Shown here in pieces: positions 1 through 10,152 of a stretch of 22,283 nt of DNA. Source of the stretch: a virus; IMG/VR virus record IMGVR_UViG_3300030108_002577, positions 1-22,283 of that record; one strand, given 5' to 3'. Numbering within the stretch: position 1 is the stretch's first letter; every line of letters starts with the position of its first letter. Position numbers and translations under genes: made by a program. The notes under the pieces are model-generated. The model had not been told where the DNA came from and ran no database searches. It worked only from the letters and a program-made list of their open reading frames with translations.

Positions 1-1
1 A

Positions 2-1417
2 GCATTACTCAATGGTGGACAACAAATGATATTGTCACCACCAAGACACGGTAAAACAGAACTACTAATACATTTTGCTATATGGCGTATTATGAAAAAT
101 CCTAACATAAGAATTATGTGGGTAGGCGGTAATGAAGACATTGCAAAGAACTCTGTGTCATCTGTAATAGATACATTAGAATCAAACGAAGGACTTAAAG
201 AAGACTTCTGTGGACCAGGAGGGACATTCAAACCTAAAACAAGAACAGGTAAGTCTTGGTCACAAAATGGTTTTACCGTATCAACAAGAACAGTACACGG
301 TATAAAGTCACCAACAATGATAGGTATTGGTAAAGGTGGTAAGATTTTATCACGTGACTGTGACTTAATTATTGCAGACGACATAGAAGACCACGCATCT
401 ACAGCACAACCTAGTGCTAGAAACAATACAAAGAACTGGTGGACAACAACACTTGCATCACGTAAAGAAGAACATACAGCTATTGTTGTTATAGGTTCAA
501 GACAACACCCTGATGATTTATATAGTTCATTACTTGACTCAGAGGCCTGGGAAACAATAGTTGAAGAAGCTCACGATTCAGGATGTTCTATAGCCGAACT
601 AGAAGAAGAAGAACATTTTGACTGTATGTTGTGGACAGGATTTAGAAGTTACAAATGGTTAATGTCAAGAAAAAGAGATGCTATGACTACAGGTGGTTTA
701 CAAAGATTTGAAATGGTTTATCAGAATAGGCCAGGAGAAGGTGGAGCAACTATATTTAATATTGAGGCTATATCTCAGTGTATGGACACAAGTAAAGTTG
801 TAGGCCAAATACCACAACACTCTTATTTAGTTGCAGGCTTAGACCCTGCAGCAACAGGTTACCAAGCTGCTTTTCTTTGGGCAATACTAGATGATGGTGA
901 AGATGCTTTGTTACAAATGGTAGATATACAAAATAACAAAGGTGGTGGTATAGAAGAAGCATTACAGATTATTAAAGAATGGCACAGAGACTATAACTTA
1001 TACCATTGGGTAATAGAAGAAAACAACTTTCAGAAAGCTATAAGGCAAGACCCTCGTATAAAAGATTATGCAAATAGAAATGGAATAATACTAGAGGGAC
1101 ACGAAACATACAAAAACAAATGGGATAGTCATTTTGGTGTTACATCATTAGCACCTATGTTTCAAGACAAGTTAATTGTTTTACCGTATGGCAATACTGA
1201 ATCACAAGTTAAATCAGAAATGTATAGAAAACAATTATCCTATTTTTCTGCAAGAAGAAAAAACATATATAAATCTGATATAGTTATGGCTAGTTGGTTT
1301 CCTATTAAAGTATTAAGAAAGTTGCAAAAAGCACATTACTCTGATATAGGAATTGACTACACTCCTAGCTATGACGGCTTTGATATAGTAGAATGGAATG
1401 ACGCTCCGTGGAGATAA
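2..1417 (+). CDS. terL: Terminase large subunit (5'-truncated by window edge)
   Basis: This is the ATPase/nuclease that drives DNA into the prohead through the portal and cuts it. The reading frame is open from base 2, so the true start lies upstream; the first ATG is at 26, immediately before the ATPase motif, and is not a plausible start. Residues counted from that Met: Walker A PPRHGKTE at 5-12, Walker B LIIADD at 114-119 followed by IED, a coupling-type segment IVVIGSR at 153-158, and an RNase-H-like nuclease with AGLDPA (D273), WVIEENN (E331/E332) and KSDIV (D418). The order ATPase then nuclease is complete apart from the N-terminus. The gene ends 20 nt past the first possible portal ATG. 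No small terminase is visible in the window. The family assignment is firm. Confidence 0.95.
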   Translation, partial: ALLNGGQQMILSPPRHGKTELLIHFAIWRIMKNPNIRIMWVGGNEDIAKNSVSSVIDTLESNEGLKEDFCGPGGTFKPKTRTGKSWSQNGFTVSTRTVHGIKSPTMIGIGKGGKILSRDCDLIIADDIEDHASTAQPSARNNTKNWWTTTLASRKEEHTAIVVIGSRQHPDDLYSSLLDSEAWETIVEEAHDSGCSIAELEEEEHFDCMLWTGFRSYKWLMSRKRDAMTTGGLQRFEMVYQNRPGEGGATIFNIEAISQCMDTSKVVGQIPQHSYLVAGLDPAATGYQAAFLWAILDDGEDALLQMVDIQNNKGGGIEEALQIIKEWHRDYNLYHWVIEENNFQKAIRQDPRIKDYANRNGIILEGHETYKNKWDSHFGVTSLAPMFQDKLIVLPYGNTESQVKSEMYRKQLSYFSARRKNIYKSDIVMASWFPIKVLRKLQKAHYSDIGIDYTPSYDGFDIVEWNDAPWR

Positions 1418-3206
1418 ATTGTTAGTTAAAGACATACTAGACAGAACAAAATATTTAAAAGCAATGCACGACCAAGCATTGCCTGATAGAGCTAGATTTC
1501 GTGCAATTATCAACGGAGGAGAACACGGTATAAAAGCTTTACTAGGTCAATCTTTATCTAGCACAGATGCAGATATGTTACCTGCTCCTAACTTATTACT
1601 ATCAGCACTAGACAGACTTGCACAGAAAATAGGTAGAGTTCCTGCTTTAGATGTACATATCACAAACCCTAGAGATAGTGAAAGAAATAAAAAGAAAAAA
1701 GATAAGCTAGAACGTATTGTTACATCATACGACCAGTTTCAACAACTTGAATTACAGTTACCACAAGTGGCTAGATGGTTACCAGGATATGGATTTGCTG
1801 TATGGGTTATAACAACTAAGACTGACCCTCAAGGTCATACATTCCCTGTGGCTGAATTAAGAGACCCATACACTACATTCCCTGGTTATCAAGGTGCAAA
1901 TCAAATGGCAGAAGAATTAGTGTCAATTAGAAATGTACCTGTTAACAATCTAATTCAAATGTATCCTGAACTTAAGAGTTATTTTGCAGAACGTAGTGAT
2001 GAACAAGACGACCCTTATGGATTTACTGTAGGTTTATATAACAACTATGCACAAGAAGGTTCTTGGGAAAACTCAAATGACAATGGTGAGTTAATAGTAG
2101 AGTATATAAACCCTGAAGGAACATACATTGTACACGTTGCATCACAGAAAATAGTTGACTTTGTACCTAATCCACTGAAATCAGGCCCTGCTTTTGTTTG
2201 TGCTAAAAGATATTCTTTTGACCAAATACAAGGACAGTTTGACCAAGTAATAGGATTAATGGCTGCTATGGCCAAAATCAATGTTATGTCAGTTATTGCT
2301 ATGGAAGATGCTGTATTTACAGAAACAAACATAGTAGGTGAAATAGAATCAGGACAGTATAGAAAAGGCCGTAATGCTATAAATTACTTAACACCAGGTT
2401 CTCAAGTAATCAAACCAGTAAATAATTTGCCTTACCAGTTGTTTGAATCTGTATCAAGAATTGAAAGACACCTAAGAACAGTAGCAGGTTATCCAGTAAG
2501 TGATGATGCTATATCTCCTAATTCTTTTGTTACTGGTAGAGGCCTAGAAGAATTAAATGCAGGTATAGGTGCTATGGTCAACGAGTATCATAAAGTATTA
2601 CAATTTGCTATTCAAGAAATAGATTACAAAAGATTAGAGCTAGATGAGTTAGTTTTGAACAAACGTAAACCATTAGTAGGAACTATTAGAGGTTCTGCTT
2701 TTGCTGAAAACTACACACCTAGTACAGATATTGATGGTAATTACCTTACAAGACGTAAGTATGGAGCTATGGCTACATTTGACGAAGCAAGTAAAGTAGT
2801 TACAGGATTACAGTTGCTACAAGCAGGCATAATAGATAAATCTACAATGCAACGTGAAATGGATGGTTTAGAAGATTTACAGGCTATAAATGAAAGAATT
2901 ACAAAAGATAAGGCCGAAAGTGTTATGTTTGATTCTTTATTAGCACAAGCTAGTCAAGGAGACAGTAAAGCACAAATGGCCTTGGTTGATATTTATAATA
3001 AACCAAATCAAATGGGTGCAATACTTAAGAAATTTTTTACAGCAGATGAACCTGCTATGAGTCCACAAGAACAAGCAATGGCACAGATGCAAGGAGTAGG
3101 CGGCCCACCACCACAACCTGGAGGAGGTCAACCACCAAGCCCTGAAGAAGTGCTAGGCCTAATTAATCAAGGAGCATTACAACAAGCTCCTTTAGGAGGA
3201 GGATAA
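1398..3206 (+). CDS. Portal protein
   Basis: Probable portal, the dodecameric ring at the packaging vertex that binds TerL and later the connector. At 602 residues it lies in the usual range, directly after TerL. It has an alpha/beta N-terminal half, a long central region (about 280-430) with a segment like AAMAKINVMSVIAMEDAVF, and a helical C-terminus. The tail is Pro/Gly-rich and low-complexity (about 570-602, GGPPPQPGGGQPPSP), as in many podoviral portals. The ATG at 1398 overlaps terL by 20 nt and lacks a clear Shine-Dalgarno. An in-frame TTG at 1419-1421 is preceded by GGAG at 1410-1413 with a 5-nt spacer and lies 1 nt after the terL stop, so it may be the real start. The assignment rests on position, length and general resemblance rather than a diagnostic motif. 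Confidence 0.85.
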   Translation: MTLRGDKLLVKDILDRTKYLKAMHDQALPDRARFRAIINGGEHGIKALLGQSLSSTDADMLPAPNLLLSALDRLAQKIGRVPALDVHITNPRDSERNKKKKDKLERIVTSYDQFQQLELQLPQVARWLPGYGFAVWVITTKTDPQGHTFPVAELRDPYTTFPGYQGANQMAEELVSIRNVPVNNLIQMYPELKSYFAERSDEQDDPYGFTVGLYNNYAQEGSWENSNDNGELIVEYINPEGTYIVHVASQKIVDFVPNPLKSGPAFVCAKRYSFDQIQGQFDQVIGLMAAMAKINVMSVIAMEDAVFTETNIVGEIESGQYRKGRNAINYLTPGSQVIKPVNNLPYQLFESVSRIERHLRTVAGYPVSDDAISPNSFVTGRGLEELNAGIGAMVNEYHKVLQFAIQEIDYKRLELDELVLNKRKPLVGTIRGSAFAENYTPSTDIDGNYLTRRKYGAMATFDEASKVVTGLQLLQAGIIDKSTMQREMDGLEDLQAINERITKDKAESVMFDSLLAQASQGDSKAQMALVDIYNKPNQMGAILKKFFTADEPAMSPQEQAMAQMQGVGGPPPQPGGGQPPSPEEVLGLINQGALQQAPLGGG

Positions 3207-3442
3207 TGTCTGAACCTTTAGATTTTGAAAGAAACAACAGAAGATTTCACGAAATTGTAATGAATGAAGAATGGGAAGTAAATAAACTTGATGTTGCTGA
3301 GTTGTACTTAAATGACCAACTAGCAGATTATCAAAGAGACACATTAGATAATGAATGGAGCAATATGGATGGATTAACAATTATTTACGTTCCAGGGTAT
3401 GGAAAGTTGCAGATGGTTTGGGTAGAAGATGACCCGAGGTAG
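3206..3442 (+). CDS. Small acidic protein of unknown function
   Basis: A 78-residue acidic protein with no motif I recognise. Its ATG overlaps the portal stop by one base (TAATG), and a strong Shine-Dalgarno run (AGGAGGAGG, about 3194-3202) sits just upstream inside the portal gene, so it is translated by coupling and is very likely a real gene. The N-terminal half is charged and probably helical; the C-terminal part (residues 55-74, with IIYVPGYGKLQMVWV) is hydrophobic and strand-like. There is no signal peptide or membrane segment. Position between portal and the giant virion protein suggests a head-assembly or virion accessory role, but this is inference only. Confidence 0.75.
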   Translation: MSEPLDFERNNRRFHEIVMNEEWEVNKLDVAELYLNDQLADYQRDTLDNEWSNMDGLTIIYVPGYGKLQMVWVEDDPR

Positions 3443-3770
3443 TAAAAAAGCATTTGCTATAGATGCACAAAGAGGTGAAGGTTCTGCTGAAAGAGAAGAT
3501 TTACTTAGAGCAGCACCATTAGAAGCAGAAGTTGCAGATTACACTCCTGCTGTAGAACCACTTCCTGAAACTGCACAACCACCAAGTCCATTAGCAGGTA
3601 ATGTATTTAGAGGAACTGAAAAACCTAATGTAGAAATAAAAGACACTTTACCTACAGTACCAGGGTTTGAAGTAGATAAACCTGAAGGTTTAGATAGAAC
3701 TAATGCAATATTAGCTGCAATAAATGATTTACTGGGAGGTAGCGAAGAAGCAACGGCAATGATGAGGTAG
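3429..3770 (+). CDS. Small Pro/Glu-rich protein of unknown function
   Basis: A 113-residue protein whose ATG overlaps the previous gene by 14 nt in another frame. The N-terminus is basic (MTRGSKK). The middle (about 25-80) is rich in Pro, Glu and Ala and is probably disordered, and the C-terminal 30 residues (DRTNAILAAINDLLGG) look like one amphipathic helix. This disordered-plus-helix plan is common in small virion linkers or cargo-type proteins, but I recognise no family. It ends with TAG one base before the giant gene begins, and its last codons supply that gene's GAGG ribosome-binding sequence. Gene status is supported by tight spacing and typical codon use. Confidence 0.7.
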   Translation: MTRGSKKAFAIDAQRGEGSAEREDLLRAAPLEAEVADYTPAVEPLPETAQPPSPLAGNVFRGTEKPNVEIKDTLPTVPGFEVDKPEGLDRTNAILAAINDLLGGSEEATAMMR

Positions 3771-3771
3771 T

Positions 3772-6700
3772 ATGGGAATATTTGGATACGAGCCAGTTGA
3801 TTTAGAGCTAAACAGTTATAACAATCGTCAAGCAAGAGAGAAGCAATTCAAAGCTATCAAAGATACAATTTCTAACAAACCTGAATTAGGAAATAACTTA
3901 GAAGAAATTGTAAATAAGTTTGGAAATATATTACCAAGAGATGTAATGGTAGGTTCTGCTTTAATGGGATTTACTGTTGATAACCCTGAACTATCTTCTT
4001 TAGTTAGAAGACAAATAGAACTAGATAACGAAAAGAATGAAGCTGTTTTAAAAAAAGCAGGAAATTTTGGTAAAGGATTTGTACGTTCTGCATTTGTAGG
4101 TATGGATTCACTAGCAGAGTGGCTAATAAAAAGACCATTTCAAGCAGGTGTTAAAACACTAACTGAAGCAGGCCAAAGTCCTTTTGCTGCTTATGCTGCA
4201 ATGTTTGGAAGCCTTGTTACAGGAGGTTTAGGTGACGAAGTAATATTTAACTCAATGGGCCTTGGAAAGCAATATAGTGAAAATAAAAAAGAATTAGGCC
4301 CTACTCAAGCAGGAATGGCTATAAGAAAATTAGCTAAAGGAGAGAGGGTAAACTTAGGTGAAGGGTTTTTTGGTAACTCTACATTAGCAAGAGATACAGA
4401 AATATATAAAGAAGTAGCTTCACAAATACAAGACCCTAGTCAATTAGCACAAATTGAAAAAGTTATACAACAACAATTAGGTACTCCTATTACACAAGTT
4501 GAAAGAGATAGAGTAGAAAACAATTTATACAAGGGTGTTGTTGTAAGTCCTGGTAGAGTTGCTGCTATAAATATAGCAGAACCAGGTACAGATAGATTTA
4601 AACTTGTTTCAGGTCTTATAGATGGTGTTGTAACTTTAGGTCTTGACCCTGCAAACTTAGCAGGTGGTTGGGCAAATACAGCTACAAAAGCAGGTAGACA
4701 GTTTGTAACAAAAGTAAACAATCCTGGTATGGCTAAAGCTAGAAGAGTGTTAACTGCAGACGTTTTTCAAAAAGTAAATATTGTAAATCCTAAAGGTGGA
4801 GACGATTTAATTAGATATGTAGATGTAGGTGACTTGTATCTGACCCAACCAAAATATACCTTTGATGAATTAAATATGTTAGCAAAAGAAAGAGGCAAAA
4901 GAGGTGCATTTTATGCAAGAGAGGCGAACGGTAATATTATTACTAATACAGATTACTACACCCGTGGAGGAGCATCTTTTTGGCCACAAAACTTACGTGA
5001 TTCTGCTAGAGGACAAATAAAAGTATTTGACCCTGGTGGTCCTTCACCATACACTAAAACTCTTGGTGGTTATGACATATTGATTGAAAACACTCCTGTA
5101 AGAGCTAAAGGTTTTAGTAAAGAGAGAATATTTATAGATAGAGATAAATTATTAAAAAGCAGAATTTTTAAAAATGCAGATGGAACATACGGCACAGACG
5201 GTGCTGCTCTGAAGGGTAAAAAATTTGCAAGTGAAGAAGAAATTATAGATTTTGTTTTGGCACACGAAGCGGAACACGCTTTAAATTATATTGGACAAGG
5301 TGATAAAACTGTACAAAAATTGCACGCAGCTAAAGTAAAAGAAATGCGTAGAGCTAAAGAGTTAGGTGTTGACCAAACTGATAATTATGCAGAAGTTAAT
5401 AGAAAATATGAAAGAGCTATAAATGAAAAAGTATTAACAGAATTAGAAAATGGCACAATACGTAATTATAGGGGACGAAGTATAGATGTTAATAAAATGA
5501 ACTCAGGTTTATCACGTGTGCTTAGACCTTCTTTAAATAAGACAGTATTTGAAGATTGGCATAGTACTACTGGTAAAAAAATATATGATTTCTTATATGA
5601 CAATATACAAAAAGGTGGCATAGATTATGAAGCAATTAGAAAAATACTACCTGATGTATCGCCTGCAACAAAAGGAAGAATACTAAATGCTGCTAATGGA
5701 GATGAGATTGGTGACATTATTGCAAAAGAAGTAAGAGCAGGAAACATTTCTAAAAGGCTCGACCCATATAGTTTTACTTTTAGAGGTGGTGTATCAAGAC
5801 GTTTAGGAAAAGTATTTGGAACAAACAATAAATTATTAGATGATGGTAGTCGTATAGACTTTTCAGATATGGGAGACTTTCTAGGGGTGGGTGCTGTAAT
5901 AGGACGCAAGTCTACAGACAATGCAATATCAAGAATGTTTAAGACAATAGCACCAGGAAACATAAATGTTTATTCACATACTGTAGGCTACAAACAAATG
6001 GAAGACTTAATATCTGCCTTACCCTTTTCTAAGAAACAAAAAAAGAAATTGTATGACGAACTTATACAAAGTAATACCAATATACAACAAGGTATGTTAG
6101 AAGGTAGAAAGTATTCTCGTATAAGAATTACAGAAGAAATGTACAATTTGTTATTAGGAAGTAAAGAAAATCCAGGTGGAGTATTGACTGAACTTAACAA
6201 GTTAATGAAAGCTAAAGGTTATGGAAAAGAAGTATCTAGCGGTATAACAAAATTTATAGCTGAAGTTAGAGAATCAAGAAGATACTGGCAATCACTTGTT
6301 GGAGATGAAATAGTAGATGTAGGTTTTACTGGTGCTAAATCTACAAGACCAGGAGCTTCTGCATTAGGTTCAGCACAAGCACAATTAAAATTAGATGAAT
6401 TAGATGGCTTAGTCAATAAAGCAGATAGTGATGCAATACAAGATTTCTTTTATAGAAATTATGATGGTGATAAAGAGATAGCACAACCAACAGCACAACT
6501 AATGACAGAGATGCTTACTGGTAATATACCTTTACCTGATATGCGTGAAGTATATAGAATACTTGGTGAATTTAGAAATAACCTATACAAACTAACAGGA
6601 CTAAGTAGATTACCATTTACTCCATCAAGAATAGATTTACCACAAGTATTAAGTAAAGAAAATAAATTTTTTAAACTTGTTGATAGCGTGTATGATGATG

Positions 6701-9700
6701 ACTTTGCAATAGCAGCAAGGGAAAATAAAGAGTTTGCTGAATTTTTAAGTAAGTGGGAATACCCTGATTATGCAACTTTACAAAAACGTGGTGATATAAA
6801 AGATTTTAGAAAATATGTAGAAAAAGCACAGCAAACTGCAAGAGATGAGTTGTATGATGCTTATAAAAAATTTACTGGCAAAGATGCACCTAAACAGTTT
6901 GATGGTGAATTACTAAGTATATTTGGTTCATTAGATGAAACAGAAATGATACAAAGTGCTGCAAATGCAGGTAATATAGCAAGCAATGCTGTGTCACAAA
7001 GAATCGCTAGATTGTTTTACAGAGTAGATAAAAGTGCTACAGAAAACAATAGACTTGTTAATACTGCTATAACAAGGTACGCAAACAATATAGTTAGTCA
7101 GGCGTGGAAACCTTTACAGTTATTAAGATTTGCTTGGACTGCAAGAGTTATATCTGAAGAACAGTTACGTATGTATGCTGCAGATATGGGCAATATGTGG
7201 ACAAGTCCTTGGTCGTTATTTGCTTATGCCTTTGGTAAAAAAGCAGGTAAAGATATATTAGGTTCTGATATTCAAATGTCTTTAATACATAAGATGGCAA
7301 TGTCTAAAGGTTCACAAGGCCTTATTATGAGAAAAGGAACTTCAATAGATAGATTTTATGATGTAGTTAGAAAAGAACTGTCTTTAGGTGAAACTGCATC
7401 AAGAAGTAGATATGCACAAGGATGGGCAACTGAACTTACTCAATTAGCTAATGATGACTTATCTGTGGCTATCGCCCAAGTAATGACTAACAAAAGCAAA
7501 CAATTTAAATCATTAGATGATATTGCAAAGCATTTAACTAATGAATCTAACAAAGGTGATATATTGTATGAATCTTTTAAAGACTGGATTGATTCAGGAG
7601 ATTTAATATCAGGCCCTACTAGACAAAAAATAGGTAATGATTTGGACAGAACACTTGAGTATCTTGAAAGTATACAGGCAAGGATAGTAGATAAAACAGG
7701 TGGTACTTTTAAAAAGTATATATTAAAGGATGGTAAAAAAATAGAAATACCACTTAACGTTATGTACAGAAATTCTGCAGACCCAAATGGTTTGCCTTTA
7801 CGTATGTACTATGAAATTGATGAACTTAATTCATCAAGACGTTTTATTGATGGTATAGCAAAGAGAGAAATATCATTTTTAAAAACAAAGCCAGGTAGCA
7901 ATGTAGAAGAGTTTAGAAGAATTAAGCTAGGTGGAGAATCTATGTCTGATAAAAACTATGATGAGCTAGTAAAAGAGTTAGCTAGACAAGTAGAGTATGG
8001 CCCTGAAATAGTTAAAGTATCAAGACGACTAGACAAAACAGGAACACTATCAGATGTAGTAATAGACAAATCTGTTAAAGCAACTAACGCATTGTTTGAT
8101 TTATTTATGTCAGCTCCTACAAATAAATTATCTAGGTCCCCTGCTTTCAAACAATTTTACTGGAGAAGAGTATCAGAGTCTGCAAAAGGTTTAGAGCCAA
8201 GAGCTTTACAAAAAGTTATACAACAAGCTAAAAAAGCAAAGGTAGATAAAAAAGTTATAAGACAATTAGAGGCTACCCCTGGAACTGTTGGTGGTATTAC
8301 AGAAGCAGGATTAAAAGATTTTGATGAGTTAGCTAAATCATTTGCTTTAACAGATGTTCAAGACTTACTTTATGATATAAACAGACGTTCACAGTTTTCA
8401 GAAGCGTTAGAGTTATTATTCCCATTCGCAGAAGTCCACAAAGAAATAGCAGGAACTTGGACTAGGTTAATTAAAGATAATCCAACAAAATTAAGAAAAA
8501 TGTATATTACTGTAGATAGTTTGAAGGAAAGTGACCCAACAGGGTTTGATGTATTAGGTGGAGATTCTTCTGACCAAAATAGTAGCTTTATATATACAGA
8601 CCCTCTTACACAAGAACAAGTATATGTTATACCTGCATTCGACCCAGTATTTAACAATATATTTCAAAATATAACAAATATACCTGGTTCAACAAGTCAA
8701 CAAAATATTAACAATCAACTTCAAGGTGATGACCCTAGGTTCCAAGAATTGTTACAAGAAGGAATGCCTAATGTAGGTGCAGATGTCAGAATGAGAACTA
8801 TAGGTTTTACATCCTCTGCAAACATAGTAGCAGGAGGTGTATTACCTGGTGTAGGTCCTGCAATACAAATCCCTGCAAGATTTTTATTACCTAACAAAAA
8901 AGAAAAATCTGCTATTTATCAAACTATATTTCCTTATGGAAAAGGCGACTTTATATCTACCTTTGTACCATCCTGGTTACAAAAAGTAATTGGAGCTTTT
9001 GAAGCTGGTACAGATGAATGGAATCGTGCATATACAAATACATCTAAAGATATATTAAGAGCAAAAGTATTATCAGGAGATATTGTTATAAACAGTCAAG
9101 ACGATTTATTAGAAGCATTAAACGTTATTAAAAGACAAGCTACATTTATGACAATCCTAAGAGGTGTAGTACAGGGTGTATCTTTAACAGGAGGTAGCTT
9201 TAGATTTGAAGCTGCAGTATCTCCAGGTGGTGATTTATATTGTGACTTAGGACGTATGAGAGATTTAGGAATAGACCCTGAAGGTAAGTACTTTGCATTC
9301 AATGTATTAGCTTCTGCTTATTACAGAATATATTCTGAAAATGAAGGGGACCAAGTTAAGACAATGCAAGAGTTTACTAACTTGTTTGGATATGACCCTA
9401 CTGCTTTACTTATATCTAAATCAAAAGAAATAACAAGAACACCATACACTATAGACAATCTTGATTATGCAAAGACTAATGAAACAATGCAGTATGCTTT
9501 TGAAAATCATCCTAATGTGGCTTACTATTTAAGCCCTGATATTCCTATTGATGAGTTTAGTTATCAGGGATTCGTAGATGCTTTTGATGAAGACAACATT
9601 TTAGGGATGGTTGCAAGACAAGATTTAACTTTATCAGAATGGGCTTTGCTATATAATCAAGTTGCAGGTAAGTTTGCAATGGAAAACTTTAGAAGAGAAG

Positions 9701-10152
9701 TATCAAATGTTGGTGGAAGTAACTATGTAGGTAGCGATAAAATTAGAAATGAACTACTTGGTAGAGCTAATGATTCTATAGTAGAAATGTTTCCAGGATA
9801 TGATGTAAGGCCTAGAACAATAGGTACTGCAGACTACGAACAACTTGAGCGTGAAATAAGACGTATGATAAATGACCCTCAGATTCCACAAAACTCAGAA
9901 ATGGTAATTGCAACTAAAGTATATTTAGAATCTTTAGATGTATTTAGAAGTAAGTTGCAAGTTAAATTAAATAGTCCTGATGTATCAGATAAAAATTACT
10001 TTGGATATGAAGCAAGGAGAGCATTAGAAGAAAAAGCAAAAGAATTGTATACTAGGTATCCACAATTTTATTTTATATACAATGATATTTTTAGACCACA
10101 ATTACAAGAAAATGTTAGTAAACTATTACAAGAAGGAGCAGGATTACCGTGA
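3772..10152 (+). CDS. Giant (2126 aa) internal/ejection-type virion protein with HExxH motif
   Basis: The largest gene in the window. It encodes a mostly helical soluble protein with no signal peptide. Around residues 450-560 lies a zincin-like segment: hydrophobic strands, then FVLAHEAEHALNY with HEAEH at 498-502, followed about 50 residues later by YERAINE (E552), which resembles the third zinc ligand of phage HExxH peptidases; E541 is an alternative. A conserved-looking central block (near 1115-1145, WKPLQLLRFAWTARVISEEQ) and a later block (near 1545-1585, LLFPFAEVHKEIAGTWTRL) resemble huge virion proteins of other phages from memory. A GAGG sits at 3764-3767 before the ATG, and the stop overlaps the next gene's GTG. 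Position between portal and capsid, and size, suggest a protein packed in the head and ejected with DNA. A tape-measure role is less likely because no tail-tube gene is seen. The family name is uncertain. Confidence 0.75.
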   Translation: MGIFGYEPVDLELNSYNNRQAREKQFKAIKDTISNKPELGNNLEEIVNKFGNILPRDVMVGSALMGFTVDNPELSSLVRRQIELDNEKNEAVLKKAGNFGKGFVRSAFVGMDSLAEWLIKRPFQAGVKTLTEAGQSPFAAYAAMFGSLVTGGLGDEVIFNSMGLGKQYSENKKELGPTQAGMAIRKLAKGERVNLGEGFFGNSTLARDTEIYKEVASQIQDPSQLAQIEKVIQQQLGTPITQVERDRVENNLYKGVVVSPGRVAAINIAEPGTDRFKLVSGLIDGVVTLGLDPANLAGGWANTATKAGRQFVTKVNNPGMAKARRVLTADVFQKVNIVNPKGGDDLIRYVDVGDLYLTQPKYTFDELNMLAKERGKRGAFYAREANGNIITNTDYYTRGGASFWPQNLRDSARGQIKVFDPGGPSPYTKTLGGYDILIENTPVRAKGFSKERIFIDRDKLLKSRIFKNADGTYGTDGAALKGKKFASEEEIIDFVLAHEAEHALNYIGQGDKTVQKLHAAKVKEMRRAKELGVDQTDNYAEVNRKYERAINEKVLTELENGTIRNYRGRSIDVNKMNSGLSRVLRPSLNKTVFEDWHSTTGKKIYDFLYDNIQKGGIDYEAIRKILPDVSPATKGRILNAANGDEIGDIIAKEVRAGNISKRLDPYSFTFRGGVSRRLGKVFGTNNKLLDDGSRIDFSDMGDFLGVGAVIGRKSTDNAISRMFKTIAPGNINVYSHTVGYKQMEDLISALPFSKKQKKKLYDELIQSNTNIQQGMLEGRKYSRIRITEEMYNLLLGSKENPGGVLTELNKLMKAKGYGKEVSSGITKFIAEVRESRRYWQSLVGDEIVDVGFTGAKSTRPGASALGSAQAQLKLDELDGLVNKADSDAIQDFFYRNYDGDKEIAQPTAQLMTEMLTGNIPLPDMREVYRILGEFRNNLYKLTGLSRLPFTPSRIDLPQVLSKENKFFKLVDSVYDDDFAIAARENKEFAEFLSKWEYPDYATLQKRGDIKDFRKYVEKAQQTARDELYDAYKKFTGKDAPKQFDGELLSIFGSLDETEMIQSAANAGNIASNAVSQRIARLFYRVDKSATENNRLVNTAITRYANNIVSQAWKPLQLLRFAWTARVISEEQLRMYAADMGNMWTSPWSLFAYAFGKKAGKDILGSDIQMSLIHKMAMSKGSQGLIMRKGTSIDRFYDVVRKELSLGETASRSRYAQGWATELTQLANDDLSVAIAQVMTNKSKQFKSLDDIAKHLTNESNKGDILYESFKDWIDSGDLISGPTRQKIGNDLDRTLEYLESIQARIVDKTGGTFKKYILKDGKKIEIPLNVMYRNSADPNGLPLRMYYEIDELNSSRRFIDGIAKREISFLKTKPGSNVEEFRRIKLGGESMSDKNYDELVKELARQVEYGPEIVKVSRRLDKTGTLSDVVIDKSVKATNALFDLFMSAPTNKLSRSPAFKQFYWRRVSESAKGLEPRALQKVIQQAKKAKVDKKVIRQLEATPGTVGGITEAGLKDFDELAKSFALTDVQDLLYDINRRSQFSEALELLFPFAEVHKEIAGTWTRLIKDNPTKLRKMYITVDSLKESDPTGFDVLGGDSSDQNSSFIYTDPLTQEQVYVIPAFDPVFNNIFQNITNIPGSTSQQNINNQLQGDDPRFQELLQEGMPNVGADVRMRTIGFTSSANIVAGGVLPGVGPAIQIPARFLLPNKKEKSAIYQTIFPYGKGDFISTFVPSWLQKVIGAFEAGTDEWNRAYTNTSKDILRAKVLSGDIVINSQDDLLEALNVIKRQATFMTILRGVVQGVSLTGGSFRFEAAVSPGGDLYCDLGRMRDLGIDPEGKYFAFNVLASAYYRIYSENEGDQVKTMQEFTNLFGYDPTALLISKSKEITRTPYTIDNLDYAKTNETMQYAFENHPNVAYYLSPDIPIDEFSYQGFVDAFDEDNILGMVARQDLTLSEWALLYNQVAGKFAMENFRREVSNVGGSNYVGSDKIRNELLGRANDSIVEMFPGYDVRPRTIGTADYEQLEREIRRMINDPQIPQNSEMVIATKVYLESLDVFRSKLQVKLNSPDVSDKNYFGYEARRALEEKAKELYTRYPQFYFIYNDIFRPQLQENVSKLLQEGAGLP

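Noticed and set aside
768-962. Minus-strand open frames, such as 768-962 and similar ones throughout
   Set aside because: They lie fully inside well-supported + strand genes, have low-complexity translations and no ribosome-binding sites; they are antisense shadows.
3772-10152. Virion RNA polymerase (N4-type) in the giant protein
   Set aside because: Size prompted the idea, but I could not find the polymerase palm motifs of single-subunit RNA polymerases, and the visible motif is HExxH.
3772-10152. Tape-measure protein
   Set aside because: No tail-tube or tail-chaperone genes occur nearby, and the gene lies between portal and capsid rather than after the neck genes; kept only as a less likely alternative.
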